41,090 nt of DNA from an uncultured Faecalibacterium sp. (lineage in GTDB: Bacteria; Bacillota; Clostridia; Oscillospirales; Ruminococcaceae). Numbering within the stretch: the first letter of the stretch is position 1; each line of letters starts with the position of its first letter. Below are positions 24,324 through 32,747 of this stretch, piece after piece. A model generated the notes under the pieces. That model searched no databases and was not told the DNA's origin. It saw nothing but the letters and a program-made list of their open reading frames with translations. The stretch lies in contig CAKTGS010000008.1 in assembly GCA_934561485.1 (NCBI GenBank), positions 1 to 41,090 of the forward strand, given 5' to 3'. The position numbers and the translations under genes were made by a program.

Positions 24324-26239
24324 ACGAATTTTTCTGTGAAGCACAGGGCCTTGCCATCGGTTACGGCAAGGCTCCCCTGGCCCGGGACATTGCCCTGGGG
24401 GCAAAGCGCGGCCAGGTGCTGGCCCTCATCGGCCCCAACGGGGCGGGCAAATCCACCCTGCTTAAAACGCTGGCAGGGCAGTTGGCCCCTATGGGCGGCA
24501 CCGTGCTGCTGGATGGGCAGGACCTGACCGCCTACACCGGCAGCGGCCGGGCACAGAAACTGGCCCTGATGCTGCCCCACACCCGCCGCACTGAGCTGAC
24601 CACCTGCTTTGAGTTTGCATCTGCCGGGCGCACGCCTTACACCGGGCGGCTGGGCATCCTTTCGGATGCCGACCGCCGGGCCGTGCAGGATGCCATGGCC
24701 CTGGTGGGAGCGGCCCACCTGGCAGATCGGGACTTCAACTGCATCAGCGATGGGCAGCGCCAGCGCATTCTGCTGGCCCGCGCCATCTGCCAGCAGCCGG
24801 AGATCATTCTGCTGGACGAGCCGACCTCCTTTCTGGATATCAAGGGAAAGATCGAGCTGCTGACCATCCTGCAGCAGCTGGCCCATCAGCAGGGGCTGGC
24901 CGTCATTGTCAGCCTGCACGAGCTGGACATGGCCCAGAAGATCGCGGATGCGGTGGTGTGCGTGTCCCCGCAGGGGGTGTCCGGGGTGCTGACCCCGCAG
25001 GCTGCCTTTGCGCCGGAGAACATTCAGGCCCTGTACGGCCTGACCGCCGCGCAGTACGAAACCGTGTTCGGCCCGGTCCGGCCTGCAAAGCCCAGGTTTG
25101 AACACTATGTCCGCAGCGGGCAGAAGCTGCTGCGCTGCGGCTACACCACCGGCACCTGTGCAGCGCTGGGGGCGGCGGGCGCGGCGCGCCTGCTGCTGAC
25201 CGGCACGGTCCCGGAAACGGTGGCGCTGCGCACCCCCAAAGGCATTGTGGTGGAGGTGGCCCCGCTGTTCTGCCGCACCGCCGCCGCCGGGGCCGAGTGT
25301 GCCATTGAAAAGGACGGCGGCGATGATGTGGACGTGACCACCGGCCTGCCGGTGATCGCATCGGTGGAGCTGCTGCCGGGCTGCACGGACATCCGCATCC
25401 GGGGCGGCAGAGGCGTGGGCCGGGTGACAAAGCCCGGCCTGGACCAGCCCGTGGGCGAAGCCGCCATCAATCATGTGCCCCGGCAGATGATCGCCGAAGC
25501 ACTGCGGCAGGAAGCCGAGAGCGCCTGCTACAACGGCGGCTTTGCGGTGACCGTTTCCATCCAGGGCGGCGAGGAAGCGGCCAAGCGCACCTTTAACCCC
25601 CACATCGGAGTGGAAGGGGGGCTGTCGGTGCTGGGCACCAGCGGCATTGTGGAACCCATGAGCCAGCAGGCCATTCTGGATACCATCCAGCTGGAAATGA
25701 ACCAGGCCCTGCTGCGGGCCGGAAGCCCCCGCCGGCTCATTCTGGCCCCGGGCAACTACGGGCTGGACTACCTGCACGAGACGTACCCGGAGTTTGCCGC
25801 CATTCCGGTGGTCAAAACTTCCAATTTTATCGGGGATACGCTGGACATGGCGGCGGCTGCCGGGTTTGAGCAGGTGCTGCTGGTGGGCCATGTGGGCAAG
25901 CTGGTCAAGGTGGCCGGCGGCATCATGAACACCCACTCCCACACGGCAGACTGCCGCACGGAGCTGTTCTGCACCCATGCGGCTCTGTGCGGTGCGGGCA
26001 GGGAAGTCTGCACTGCGCTTTACGGGGCTGCCACCACCGATGCCTGTCTGGAGATCCTGGACGCAGCGGGCCTGCGCGCCCCGGTGCTGGAAAGCCTGCT
26101 GCGGGCCATCCAGCTGCATCTGGACCGCCGCGCGGGGGGCAGCTTCCGGGTGGGGGCCGTGCTGTTTTCCAACCAGCACGGCCCGCTGGGCACCACACAA
26201 ACGGCAAAGGAGCTGCTGAACGAATGGAAAACCACCTGA
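24320..26239 (+). CDS. cbiD: Fusion: importer ABC ATPase + cobalt-precorrin-5B C1-methyltransferase
   Basis: One 639-residue reading frame joins two proteins normally separate. Residues 1 to ~250 are a FecE/BtuD-type ATPase: Walker A GPNGAGKST (38-46), signature ISDGQRQR (142-149, a variant of LSGGQ), Walker B IILLDEP (162-168), H-loop SLHELD (His199). Residues ~260-639 are CbiD, which methylates C1 of cobalt-precorrin-5B: RCGYTTGTCAA (272-282), then FNPHIGVEGGLSVLGTSGIVEPMS and HVGKLVKVAGGIMNTHS. The junction around 25085 has no stop, frameshift, or start with a ribosome site. The ATPase would serve the permease upstream and the CbiD half opens the synthesis operon. Seen directly, barring sequencing error. 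Confidence 0.92.
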   Translation: MNEFFCEAQGLAIGYGKAPLARDIALGAKRGQVLALIGPNGAGKSTLLKTLAGQLAPMGGTVLLDGQDLTAYTGSGRAQKLALMLPHTRRTELTTCFEFASAGRTPYTGRLGILSDADRRAVQDAMALVGAAHLADRDFNCISDGQRQRILLARAICQQPEIILLDEPTSFLDIKGKIELLTILQQLAHQQGLAVIVSLHELDMAQKIADAVVCVSPQGVSGVLTPQAAFAPENIQALYGLTAAQYETVFGPVRPAKPRFEHYVRSGQKLLRCGYTTGTCAALGAAGAARLLLTGTVPETVALRTPKGIVVEVAPLFCRTAAAGAECAIEKDGGDDVDVTTGLPVIASVELLPGCTDIRIRGGRGVGRVTKPGLDQPVGEAAINHVPRQMIAEALRQEAESACYNGGFAVTVSIQGGEEAAKRTFNPHIGVEGGLSVLGTSGIVEPMSQQAILDTIQLEMNQALLRAGSPRRLILAPGNYGLDYLHETYPEFAAIPVVKTSNFIGDTLDMAAAAGFEQVLLVGHVGKLVKVAGGIMNTHSHTADCRTELFCTHAALCGAGREVCTALYGAATTDACLEILDAAGLRAPVLESLLRAIQLHLDRRAGGSFRVGAVLFSNQHGPLGTTQTAKELLNEWKTT

Positions 26240-26940
26240 CCGGCATGTTTTACGGCGTCAGTGTCGGCCCTGGGGATCCGGAGCTGCTGACGCTGCAGGC
26301 CGTGCATCTCATACAAAAATGCCCGGTGCTGGCCGCACCCCGGACTTCTTCCGGGCAGATGCTGGCGCTGGACATTGCCCGCCGCGCCCTGGGGGCTGAG
26401 CTGGACGGCAAGACCATTGTTCCGCTGCAGTTTGCCATGAGCCGGGACGCCGATGTGCTGCGGGCTTCTCACGAGGCGGCAGCACAGGCGGTGCGGCCCT
26501 ATCTGGACGCCGGGCAGGATGTGGCCATGCTGAACCTGGGCGATGTGTCCATCTATGCCACCTTCGGCTACTTGCAGGAGATCCTGCAGGCGCAGGGATA
26601 CGCCACCGCCATGGCGGCGGGGGTGCCCAGCTTCTGCGCCGCAGCGGCCCGGCTGAACCGGCCCCTGACCGGCGGTATGGACCGCCCCCTGACCATTGCC
26701 CCCGGCAGCTGGGCAGACCGGGTGCTGGACACACCCGGCACCAAGGTGCTGATGAAATCCGGCCGGCAGCTGCCTGCCCTGCTGGACGCATTGGACGCCC
26801 ACAGCAGGTTGGCCGACAGTGCCCTGGTGTGCAATTGCGGGCTGCCGGATGAAGCGGTCTGGCCCGATCTTTCCACAGCCCGCCCGCCCGAAGTGGAAAA
26901 CGCGGCGGGATATTTTGCCACCGTACTGGTAAAGGAGTAA
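26224..26940 (+). CDS. cbiL: Cobalt-precorrin-2 C20-methyltransferase
   Basis: SAM-dependent tetrapyrrole methylase that adds the C20 methyl group. 238 residues. GVSVGPGDPELLTLQAV near the N-terminus is the SAM-binding glycine loop of the family, with the typical CbiL follow-on QKCPVLAAPRTSSGQ; LNLGDVSIYATFGYL and AGVPSFCAAAARL are later signatures. I chose ATG 26224, 16 bases inside the cbiD end, because AAAGGAG lies 11 bases upstream. The ATG at 26245 has no ribosome site but is possible. The gap to cbiF is 5 bases. Confidence 0.93.
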   Translation: MENHLTGMFYGVSVGPGDPELLTLQAVHLIQKCPVLAAPRTSSGQMLALDIARRALGAELDGKTIVPLQFAMSRDADVLRASHEAAAQAVRPYLDAGQDVAMLNLGDVSIYATFGYLQEILQAQGYATAMAAGVPSFCAAAARLNRPLTGGMDRPLTIAPGSWADRVLDTPGTKVLMKSGRQLPALLDALDAHSRLADSALVCNCGLPDEAVWPDLSTARPPEVENAAGYFATVLVKE

Positions 26941-26945
26941 GCATT

Positions 26946-27707
26946 ATGGTACATTTTGTTGGCGCAGGCCCCGGCGCACCGGATCTGATCACCCGGCGGG
27001 GCGCGGCCCTGCTGCAGGAAGCGGACTGCATCATCTATGCGGGCAGCCTGGTCAATCCGGCCCTGCTGGGGCTGGCAAAGCCGGGCTGTGCGGTCTATAA
27101 CAGCGCCGAGATGACCCTGGAACAGGTGCTGGACGTGATGCGCACCATGGAAGCGGAGGGCAAGACCACCGTGCGCCTGCACACCGGCGACCCCTGCCTG
27201 TACGGGGCCATCCGGGAGCAGATGGACGCGCTGGATGCGGACGGCATTGGTTACGATGACACCCCGGGCGTGTCCAGTTTCTGCGGGGCGGCGGCAGCCC
27301 TGAACGCCGAATATACCCTGCCCACCGTGAGCCAGACCGTGATCATTACCCGCATGGAAGGCCGCACCCCGGTGCCTGAGCGGGAACAGCTGGCGGGCCT
27401 TGCCGCCCACGGGGCCACCATGGTCATTTTTCTGTCCATCGGGTTGGTGGACAAGGTGCAGGCGGCTCTGCTGCAGGGCGGGGCCTACAGGCCGGACACC
27501 CCTGCCGCCGTGGTGTACAAAGCTACCTGGCCGGAACAGAAGGTGGTGCGCTGCACGGTGGGCACCCTGGCAGAACAGACCCGTGCCCACGGCATCACCA
27601 AAACGGCACTTATCGTGGTGGGCAGCTTCCTGGGCACCCGGTACGAGCGCAGCAAGCTGTACGACCCCGGTTTTACCACCGAGTTCCGCAAGGGAGCAGA
27701 CCAATGA
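26946..27707 (+). CDS. cbiF: Cobalt-precorrin-4 C11-methyltransferase
   Basis: Tetrapyrrole methylase that methylates C11 of cobalt-precorrin-4. 253 residues, usual length. VHFVGAGPGAPDLITRRG (residues 2-19) is the SAM loop, followed by the CbiF-typical DCIIYAGSLVNPALL and the HTGDPCLYGAIREQMD and GVSSFCGAAAAL blocks. Its last four bases overlap the start of cbiG (ATGA at 27704), so translation is coupled. Confidence 0.95.
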   Translation: MVHFVGAGPGAPDLITRRGAALLQEADCIIYAGSLVNPALLGLAKPGCAVYNSAEMTLEQVLDVMRTMEAEGKTTVRLHTGDPCLYGAIREQMDALDADGIGYDDTPGVSSFCGAAAALNAEYTLPTVSQTVIITRMEGRTPVPEREQLAGLAAHGATMVIFLSIGLVDKVQAALLQGGAYRPDTPAAVVYKATWPEQKVVRCTVGTLAEQTRAHGITKTALIVVGSFLGTRYERSKLYDPGFTTEFRKGADQ

Positions 27708-28702
27708 CCCGCGCCTACCTGGCCTTTACGGAAAAAGGGCTGGCGCTGGCCCATCGGCTGGCCGCAGTGCTGCCCGGCAGTGTGGACCGCTGCGGCCACG
27801 GCGGGCCTTCGCTGGAAGCGTGGACGGCGCAGCAGTTTGCACAAAGCGGGGCGCTGATCTTTGTGGGGGCCGTGGGCATCGCGGTGCGGGCCGTTGCGCC
27901 CCACTGCCGCAGCAAGGCCTCGGACCCCGCCGTGGTGGTGCTGGATGAGTGCGGGCACTTTGCGGTACCGATCCTTTCGGGCCACCTGGGCGGGGCCAAC
28001 GACCTGGCCCGGCAGCTGGCGGCGGTGTGCGGGGCCGTGCCGGTGATCACCACCGCAACGGACGCCAACGGCGTGTTTGCAGTGGACGAGTGGGCCAGGC
28101 GGCAGGACTGCGCGGTGCTGGAGCCGGAACGCATCAAATGGGTCAGCGGCAGGCTGCTGGCCGGGCAGACCGTGGGCTGCTGGGCGGAGTTCCCGGTGGC
28201 CGGGCAGGCCCCGGCAGGCCTTTCGGTGGCTGCATCCCAGCCGCAGGCGGACCTGGCACTGACCTTGACCCCGGCCGGGCAGGCCCTGCACCTGGTGCCC
28301 CGCATTGGGGTGCTGGGCATCGGCTGCCGCCGCGGCACCACGGCCCGGCAGCTGGAAGAAGCCTTTGCAGCCTTCTGCAGCCGGTACAGCCTTGCGCCGC
28401 AGTGCATCACGGCGGCGGCCAGCATCGACCTGAAGGCCGGGGAAGCCGGGCTGCTGGCTTTCTGCCGGGAGCACGGCTGGGCGGTGCAGTTCTTTTCGGC
28501 GGCACAGCTGCAGGCGGTGCCCGGGCAGTTTACTCCTTCGCCCTTTGTACAGAGCGTGACCGGGGTGGACAACGTATGCGAGCGGGCTGCCGTGCTGGCT
28601 TCCGGCGGCAGCATCCGCATCCCAAAACAGGCGGGCGGCGGCGTGACCTTTGCGCTGGCGCTGCGCCCCTTTACCCCGGACTGGAGGTGGCAGAATGTCT
28701 GA
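27704..28702 (+). CDS. cbiG: Cobalt-precorrin-5A hydrolase
   Basis: Opens the lactone of cobalt-precorrin-5A and releases the C20 fragment as acetaldehyde during ring contraction. 332 residues. The N-terminal/central part shows GALIFVGAVGIAVRAVAP and VVVLDECGHFAVPILSGHLGGAN, strong CbiG signatures; the C-terminal domain has GVLGIGCRRGTTARQLEEAF and ends near SVTGVDNVCERAAVLASGG. Overlaps cbiF by 4 bases and cbiH by 8. Confidence 0.94.
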   Translation: MTRAYLAFTEKGLALAHRLAAVLPGSVDRCGHGGPSLEAWTAQQFAQSGALIFVGAVGIAVRAVAPHCRSKASDPAVVVLDECGHFAVPILSGHLGGANDLARQLAAVCGAVPVITTATDANGVFAVDEWARRQDCAVLEPERIKWVSGRLLAGQTVGCWAEFPVAGQAPAGLSVAASQPQADLALTLTPAGQALHLVPRIGVLGIGCRRGTTARQLEEAFAAFCSRYSLAPQCITAAASIDLKAGEAGLLAFCREHGWAVQFFSAAQLQAVPGQFTPSPFVQSVTGVDNVCERAAVLASGGSIRIPKQAGGGVTFALALRPFTPDWRWQNV

Positions 28703-29462
28703 CATGTACGAATTTGATCTGGACCAGCCGGAGCGCATCGTTTATGCGGTGGGCATCGGCCCCGGAGAAACCGATTATCTGACCCAGGAAGCAGCCAACG
28801 TTCTGGAAAATGTGGATGCGATCTGCGGCTACAAGGTTTATCTGGACCTCATTGAGCCGTATTTCCCCTGCGAAGAATATTATTCCACCGGCATGACCAA
28901 AGAGATCGACCGCTGCCGCTGGGCGCTGGAAAAGGCCCGCACCGGCAGGCGGGTAGCACTGATCTGCAGCGGCGATGCCGGGGTTTACGGCATGGCAAGC
29001 CCGCTGCTGGAACTGGCGGCGGACTACCCGGACGTGGCGGTGGAAGTGGTGCCCGGCCTGACGGCAGCCCTGAGCGGCGGTGCCGTGCTGGGTGCCCCGC
29101 TGGCCCATGATTTCTGCGTTATTTCGCTGTCGGACCGGCTCACCCCGTGGGCGGTCATTGAGCGGCGGCTGGCGGCAGCGGCCATGGGCGATTTCTGCCT
29201 GGCACTGTACAACCCCTCGTCCAAGGGGCGGCCGGACTATCTGGCCCGGGCCGTGCGCATTCTGCGGGCAAACGGCAAAGCGGCAGACACGGTCTGCGGC
29301 CTGGTACGCAACATCGGGCGGGAAGGCCAGAGCGCCCGGGTGCTGACCCTGGCTCAGCTGGAAGAGACCCCGGTGGATATGTTTACCACCGTGTTCATCG
29401 GCAACGGGCAGACCCGGCAGCAGAACGGCCGCATGGTCACCCCCCGGGGGTACCGCGCATGA
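28695..29462 (+). CDS. cbiH: Cobalt-precorrin-3 C17-methyltransferase
   Basis: Tetrapyrrole methylase that methylates C17 and drives ring contraction. 255 residues. The SAM loop AVGIGPGETDYLT is preceded by a ~15-residue acidic lead (MSDMYEFDLDQPERI). ICGYKVYLDLIEPYF, LICSGDAGVYGMASPLLEL and VVPGLTAALSGGAVLGAPL are typical CobJ/CbiH blocks, as is ALYNPSSKGRPDYL. ATG 28695 has GGAGGTG upstream; ATG 28704 is an alternative. Overlaps cbiG by 8 bases and cbiJ by 4. Confidence 0.94.
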   Translation: MSDMYEFDLDQPERIVYAVGIGPGETDYLTQEAANVLENVDAICGYKVYLDLIEPYFPCEEYYSTGMTKEIDRCRWALEKARTGRRVALICSGDAGVYGMASPLLELAADYPDVAVEVVPGLTAALSGGAVLGAPLAHDFCVISLSDRLTPWAVIERRLAAAAMGDFCLALYNPSSKGRPDYLARAVRILRANGKAADTVCGLVRNIGREGQSARVLTLAQLEETPVDMFTTVFIGNGQTRQQNGRMVTPRGYRA

Positions 29463-30199
29463 AGGCTGTGGTATTCAGCGGCACCACCGAGGGCCGCGTT
29501 TTTTCCAAGCAGCTGGCGGCTCTGGGGGCTGCGGTGCTGGTCAGCGTGGCCACCCCGCTGGGAGCCGAAGAGCAGGGGAGCCTTGCAGGCATCACGGTGC
29601 ACTGCGGACGGCTGACCCCGGAGGAGATGGCGGCCCTGCTGCAGGGGGCAGACCTCTGCGTGGACGCCACCCACCCTTACGCGGTGGACGCCACCAAAAA
29701 CATCCGCGCGGCCTGCAGCGCGGCGGGCATGGAATATCACCGCCTGCTCCGGGCCGAAAGCCCGCTGCCGAGAGGGAGCATGGTGTTCCAGTCGGCGGCG
29801 CACGCGGCGGCGTTTCTGGCCGGGGTGCAGGGCAATGTGCTGCTGGCCACCGGTGCCAAGGAGCTTTCTGCCTTTGCCGGGGTGGAGCCGGAACGGCTGT
29901 ACCCCCGGGTGCTGCCCACGCGGGAGGGCATTGCGGCCTGCGAAGCAGCCGGTATCCCCCACAAACAGATCATTGCCATGCAGGGGCCGTTTTCCTACGC
30001 GCTGAACAAAGCCCTGCTGGAACAGTTTTCCATCCGCTTTCTGGTCACCAAGGACGGCGGGGCCGCCGGAGGTTTTGCAGAAAAAGCCCGGGCCGCTGCC
30101 GACACCGGTGCACAGCTCCTTGTGCTGCGCCGCCCGGTGGAACACGGCGAGACCGCAGAACAGATCCTGGCCCGCTGCAGGGAGGTGCTTGACGCATGA
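29459..30199 (+). CDS. cbiJ: Cobalt-precorrin-6A reductase
   Basis: NAD(P)H-dependent reduction of the precorrin-6A macrocycle; 246 residues, typical length. The N-terminus VVFSGTTEGRVFSKQLAALG is the nucleotide-binding loop of the family. CVDATHPYAVDATKNIRAAC and the C-terminal FLVTKDGGAAGGFAEK are strong CobK/CbiJ signatures. Four-base overlaps with cbiH upstream and cbiET downstream indicate coupled translation. Confidence 0.95.
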   Translation: MKAVVFSGTTEGRVFSKQLAALGAAVLVSVATPLGAEEQGSLAGITVHCGRLTPEEMAALLQGADLCVDATHPYAVDATKNIRAACSAAGMEYHRLLRAESPLPRGSMVFQSAAHAAAFLAGVQGNVLLATGAKELSAFAGVEPERLYPRVLPTREGIAACEAAGIPHKQIIAMQGPFSYALNKALLEQFSIRFLVTKDGGAAGGFAEKARAAADTGAQLLVLRRPVEHGETAEQILARCREVLDA

Positions 30200-31398
30200 T
30201 CACACTCATTGGCATGGGGTCCGGCACCTCCGGCAGCCTGACGGCGCAGGGGCTGGCCGCCCTGCAGCGGGCAGACCGCATTTTAGGAGCAACGCGCCTG
30301 CTGCAGAACCTGCCGGAGGGGTGCACCGAAAACCGGCAGGCCATGTACAAGCCGGAAGAAATTCTGGCCTGCCTGTCGGCCCATCCGGACGAGGAAATTG
30401 CTCTGGTGTACAGCGGCGACACCGGGTTTTATTCCGGGGCGTCCGGGCTGCTGCCCATGCTGCGGGCCTTTGGCATCAACTGCCGGGTGCTGCCCGGCCT
30501 TTCCAGCGTGCAGCTGCTGGCGGCGGCCGTTGGCCGCCCCTGGCAGGACTGGCAGCTGGTGTCGGCCCACGGCTGCGCCTGCGACCCGGTGGCCGAGTGC
30601 CTGAGCGCCGGGGGCCGGCCGGTGTTTTTCCTCACCGGCGGGGCCGAGACCCCGGCCACCCTCTGCGCCCGGCTGACGGAAGCCGGGCTGGGGCAGGCCC
30701 ACACCCTTGTGGGCACCGCCCTTGGCACCCCGGACGAGCAGATCGTGTTCGGCACGGCGCAGCAGACGGCCCAAAAGCAGTTTGCCGCGCTGAGCGTGCT
30801 GCTGGTGGAGCAGGTGCCGCAGCCGCCCCGGCGCTGTGCCGGGCTGCCGGATGAAGCATTCATCCGGGGCGAGGTGCCCATGACCAAGCAGGAGGTGCGG
30901 GCCGCCGCGTTGGCCAAGCTGGCGGTGACGCCCACCGATACCCTGTGGGACGTGGGGGCCGGCACCGGCAGTGTGAGTGTAGAACTGGCGCTGGCCGCCC
31001 CGCGCGGGCGGGTGTACGCGGTAGAGTGCGTGCCCGAGGCCTGCGAGCTGATCCGCCGGAACCGGGAAAAATTTGCCGCATGGAACCTGACGCTGGTGGA
31101 GGGCAAAGCCCCTGCCGCGCTGGAAGCCCTGCCCGCCCCGGATGCCGTGTTCATCGGCGGCACCAAAGGCGGCATGGAGACGGTGGTGGATGCGGTGCTT
31201 GCCCAAAATGCCAACGCCCGCATCTGCATCTCGGCCATTGCACTGGAGACGCTGAGCGCCGCCGTTGCAGCGCTGACCGCCCACGGCCTTTCTGCCGAGG
31301 TGACCCAGCTGGCCGTCAGCCGCACAAAGCCGGCGGGCAGGCTGCACCTGCTCATGGCCAACAACCCTATTTTTCTCATTACAGGAGAACGCCGATGA
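30196..31398 (+). CDS. cbiET: Cobalt-precorrin-7 C5-methyltransferase / C15-methyltransferase (decarboxylating)
   Basis: Bifunctional CobL-like enzyme of 400 residues. The CbiE half (1 to ~195) is a tetrapyrrole methylase with ITLIGMGSGTSGSLT and LVYSGDTGFYSGASGLL, methylating C5. The CbiT half (~215-400) is a class I methyltransferase with DVGAGTGSVSVELAL as SAM motif I and DAVFIGGTKGGMETVVDAVL, methylating C15 and decarboxylating the C12 acetate. The joining segment GEVPMTKQEVRAAALAKL is the usual CbiT start, so this is the common CbiE-CbiT fusion. Its stop overlaps the cbiA start (ATGA at 31395). Confidence 0.95.
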   Translation: MITLIGMGSGTSGSLTAQGLAALQRADRILGATRLLQNLPEGCTENRQAMYKPEEILACLSAHPDEEIALVYSGDTGFYSGASGLLPMLRAFGINCRVLPGLSSVQLLAAAVGRPWQDWQLVSAHGCACDPVAECLSAGGRPVFFLTGGAETPATLCARLTEAGLGQAHTLVGTALGTPDEQIVFGTAQQTAQKQFAALSVLLVEQVPQPPRRCAGLPDEAFIRGEVPMTKQEVRAAALAKLAVTPTDTLWDVGAGTGSVSVELALAAPRGRVYAVECVPEACELIRRNREKFAAWNLTLVEGKAPAALEALPAPDAVFIGGTKGGMETVVDAVLAQNANARICISAIALETLSAAVAALTAHGLSAEVTQLAVSRTKPAGRLHLLMANNPIFLITGERR

Positions 31399-32747
31399 TC
31401 CAGTTCCTGATCGCAGCACCCTGCTCCGGCAGCGGCAAAACCACCCTGACCTGCGCGCTGCTGGCCGCGCTGAAGCGGCGGGGCAAGGACCCCTGCGCCT
31501 TCAAAAGCGGGCCGGATTACATCGACCCCATGTTCCACCGGGCCGTGCTGGGGGTGGAAAGCCACAACCTGGACCTGTTTTTCTCTGCCCCGGATACGGT
31601 GCGCGCGCTTTATGCGCAGAGTGCCGCCGGGCACGGCGCTGCCGTGTGTGAGGGCGCCATGGGCTTTTACGATGGCCTGGGCGGGGGAAGCGACACCGCC
31701 AGCGCCTGGCACCTTGCCGATACCCTGGGCCTGCCGGTGCTGCTGGTGGTGCAGCCGAAGGGGGCCAGCCTGACCCTGGCGGCCCAGATCAACGGGCTGA
31801 ACGCTTTCCGCACGCCCAGCCATCTGGCGGGCATTCTGCTCAACAACTGCAGCCCGCAGCTGTGCCAGATGCTGGCCCCGATGCTGGAACGGGAAACCGG
31901 CCTGCCGGTGCTGGGGCACCTGCCCCCGCTGCCCCAGGCTGCGGTGGAGAGCCGCCACCTGGGCCTGAAAACCGCCGGGGAAATTGCGGACCTGCAGGCA
32001 AAGATCGCCCTGCTGGCGGATGCCCTGGTGCTGGACTGGGACAAGCTGGAAGCACTGACCGACAAGCCTTCCCCCTTGGGGAAAGACTCCCCCAGCCGGG
32101 GGACGGCTCTTGTCCGCATCGCCGTGGCCCGGGACGAGGCATTCTGCTTTACCTATGCCGAAACACTGGAAGCACTGGAAGCCGCCGGGGCAGAGCTTTG
32201 CTTTTTCAGCCCGGTGCACGATGCCGCCCTGCCGGAAGGCATTGGCGGGCTGTACCTGCCGGGCGGCTACCCGGAACTGTACGCCAAACAGCTGAGTGAA
32301 AACACGGCCATGCGCACCGCCATCCGGCAGGCTGTGGAAGGCGGCCTGCCCACGGTTGCCGAGTGCGGCGGCTTTTTGTATCTGGGCCAAACGCTGGAAG
32401 ATGCCAACGGCACCGCCTGGCCCATGGCCGGGGTGCTTCCGGGACAGGGCTTCCGGGTGGGGCGGCTGGTGCGCTTTGGCTATGCCGCCCTCACAGCCCG
32501 CGCCGACAGTATGCTGTTCCGCGCCGGGGAGCAGCTGCCGGTTCACGAGTTCCACCACTGGGACTCTACCGACAACGGCACGGCCTTTTCCGCCGCCAAA
32601 GCCAACGGCACCCGGTGGAGCTGCGGCTTTGCCAACGAACATTTTTATGCGGGCTTTCCGCATCTTTACTGGGCAGGCACGCCGCTGCCCCGGCGCTTTG
32701 TCAAAGCCGCCGCAGACGATTTACAGCAGGAGAAAAATACGCTATGA
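31395..32747 (+). CDS. cbiA: Cobyrinate a,c-diamide synthase
   Basis: Glutamine-dependent amidation of the a and c acetates of cobyrinic acid. 450 residues. The N-terminal synthetase domain has the P-loop APCSGSGKTT and CAFKSGPDYIDPMFH; GAMGFYDG follows. The C-terminal class I amidotransferase domain has LYLPGGYPEL, the nucleophile Cys in VAECGGFLYLG, and HEFHHWD. The linker between them (about residues 223-237) is encoded by a fragment of the hairpin repeat seen near leuA (32063-32103) that stays in frame. Four-base overlaps on both sides. Confidence 0.95.
   Translation: MIQFLIAAPCSGSGKTTLTCALLAALKRRGKDPCAFKSGPDYIDPMFHRAVLGVESHNLDLFFSAPDTVRALYAQSAAGHGAAVCEGAMGFYDGLGGGSDTASAWHLADTLGLPVLLVVQPKGASLTLAAQINGLNAFRTPSHLAGILLNNCSPQLCQMLAPMLERETGLPVLGHLPPLPQAAVESRHLGLKTAGEIADLQAKIALLADALVLDWDKLEALTDKPSPLGKDSPSRGTALVRIAVARDEAFCFTYAETLEALEAAGAELCFFSPVHDAALPEGIGGLYLPGGYPELYAKQLSENTAMRTAIRQAVEGGLPTVAECGGFLYLGQTLEDANGTAWPMAGVLPGQGFRVGRLVRFGYAALTARADSMLFRAGEQLPVHEFHHWDSTDNGTAFSAAKANGTRWSCGFANEHFYAGFPHLYWAGTPLPRRFVKAAADDLQQEKNTL
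32063..32103 (+). repeat. Hairpin-repeat fragment C inside cbiA
   Basis: CAAGCCTTCCCCCTTGGGGA followed by AAGACTCCCCCAGCCGGGGGA closely matches the first two hairpins of copy B (3505-3550) and of copy A. Here it is read in frame as KPSPLGKDSPSRG between the two CbiA domains. Confidence 0.7.

Noticed and set aside
26245..26940. Shorter start for cbiL (MFYGVSVGPGD...)
   Set aside because: It begins closer to the family's usual N-terminus but has no ribosome site; ATG 26224 has AAAGGAG at a workable distance.
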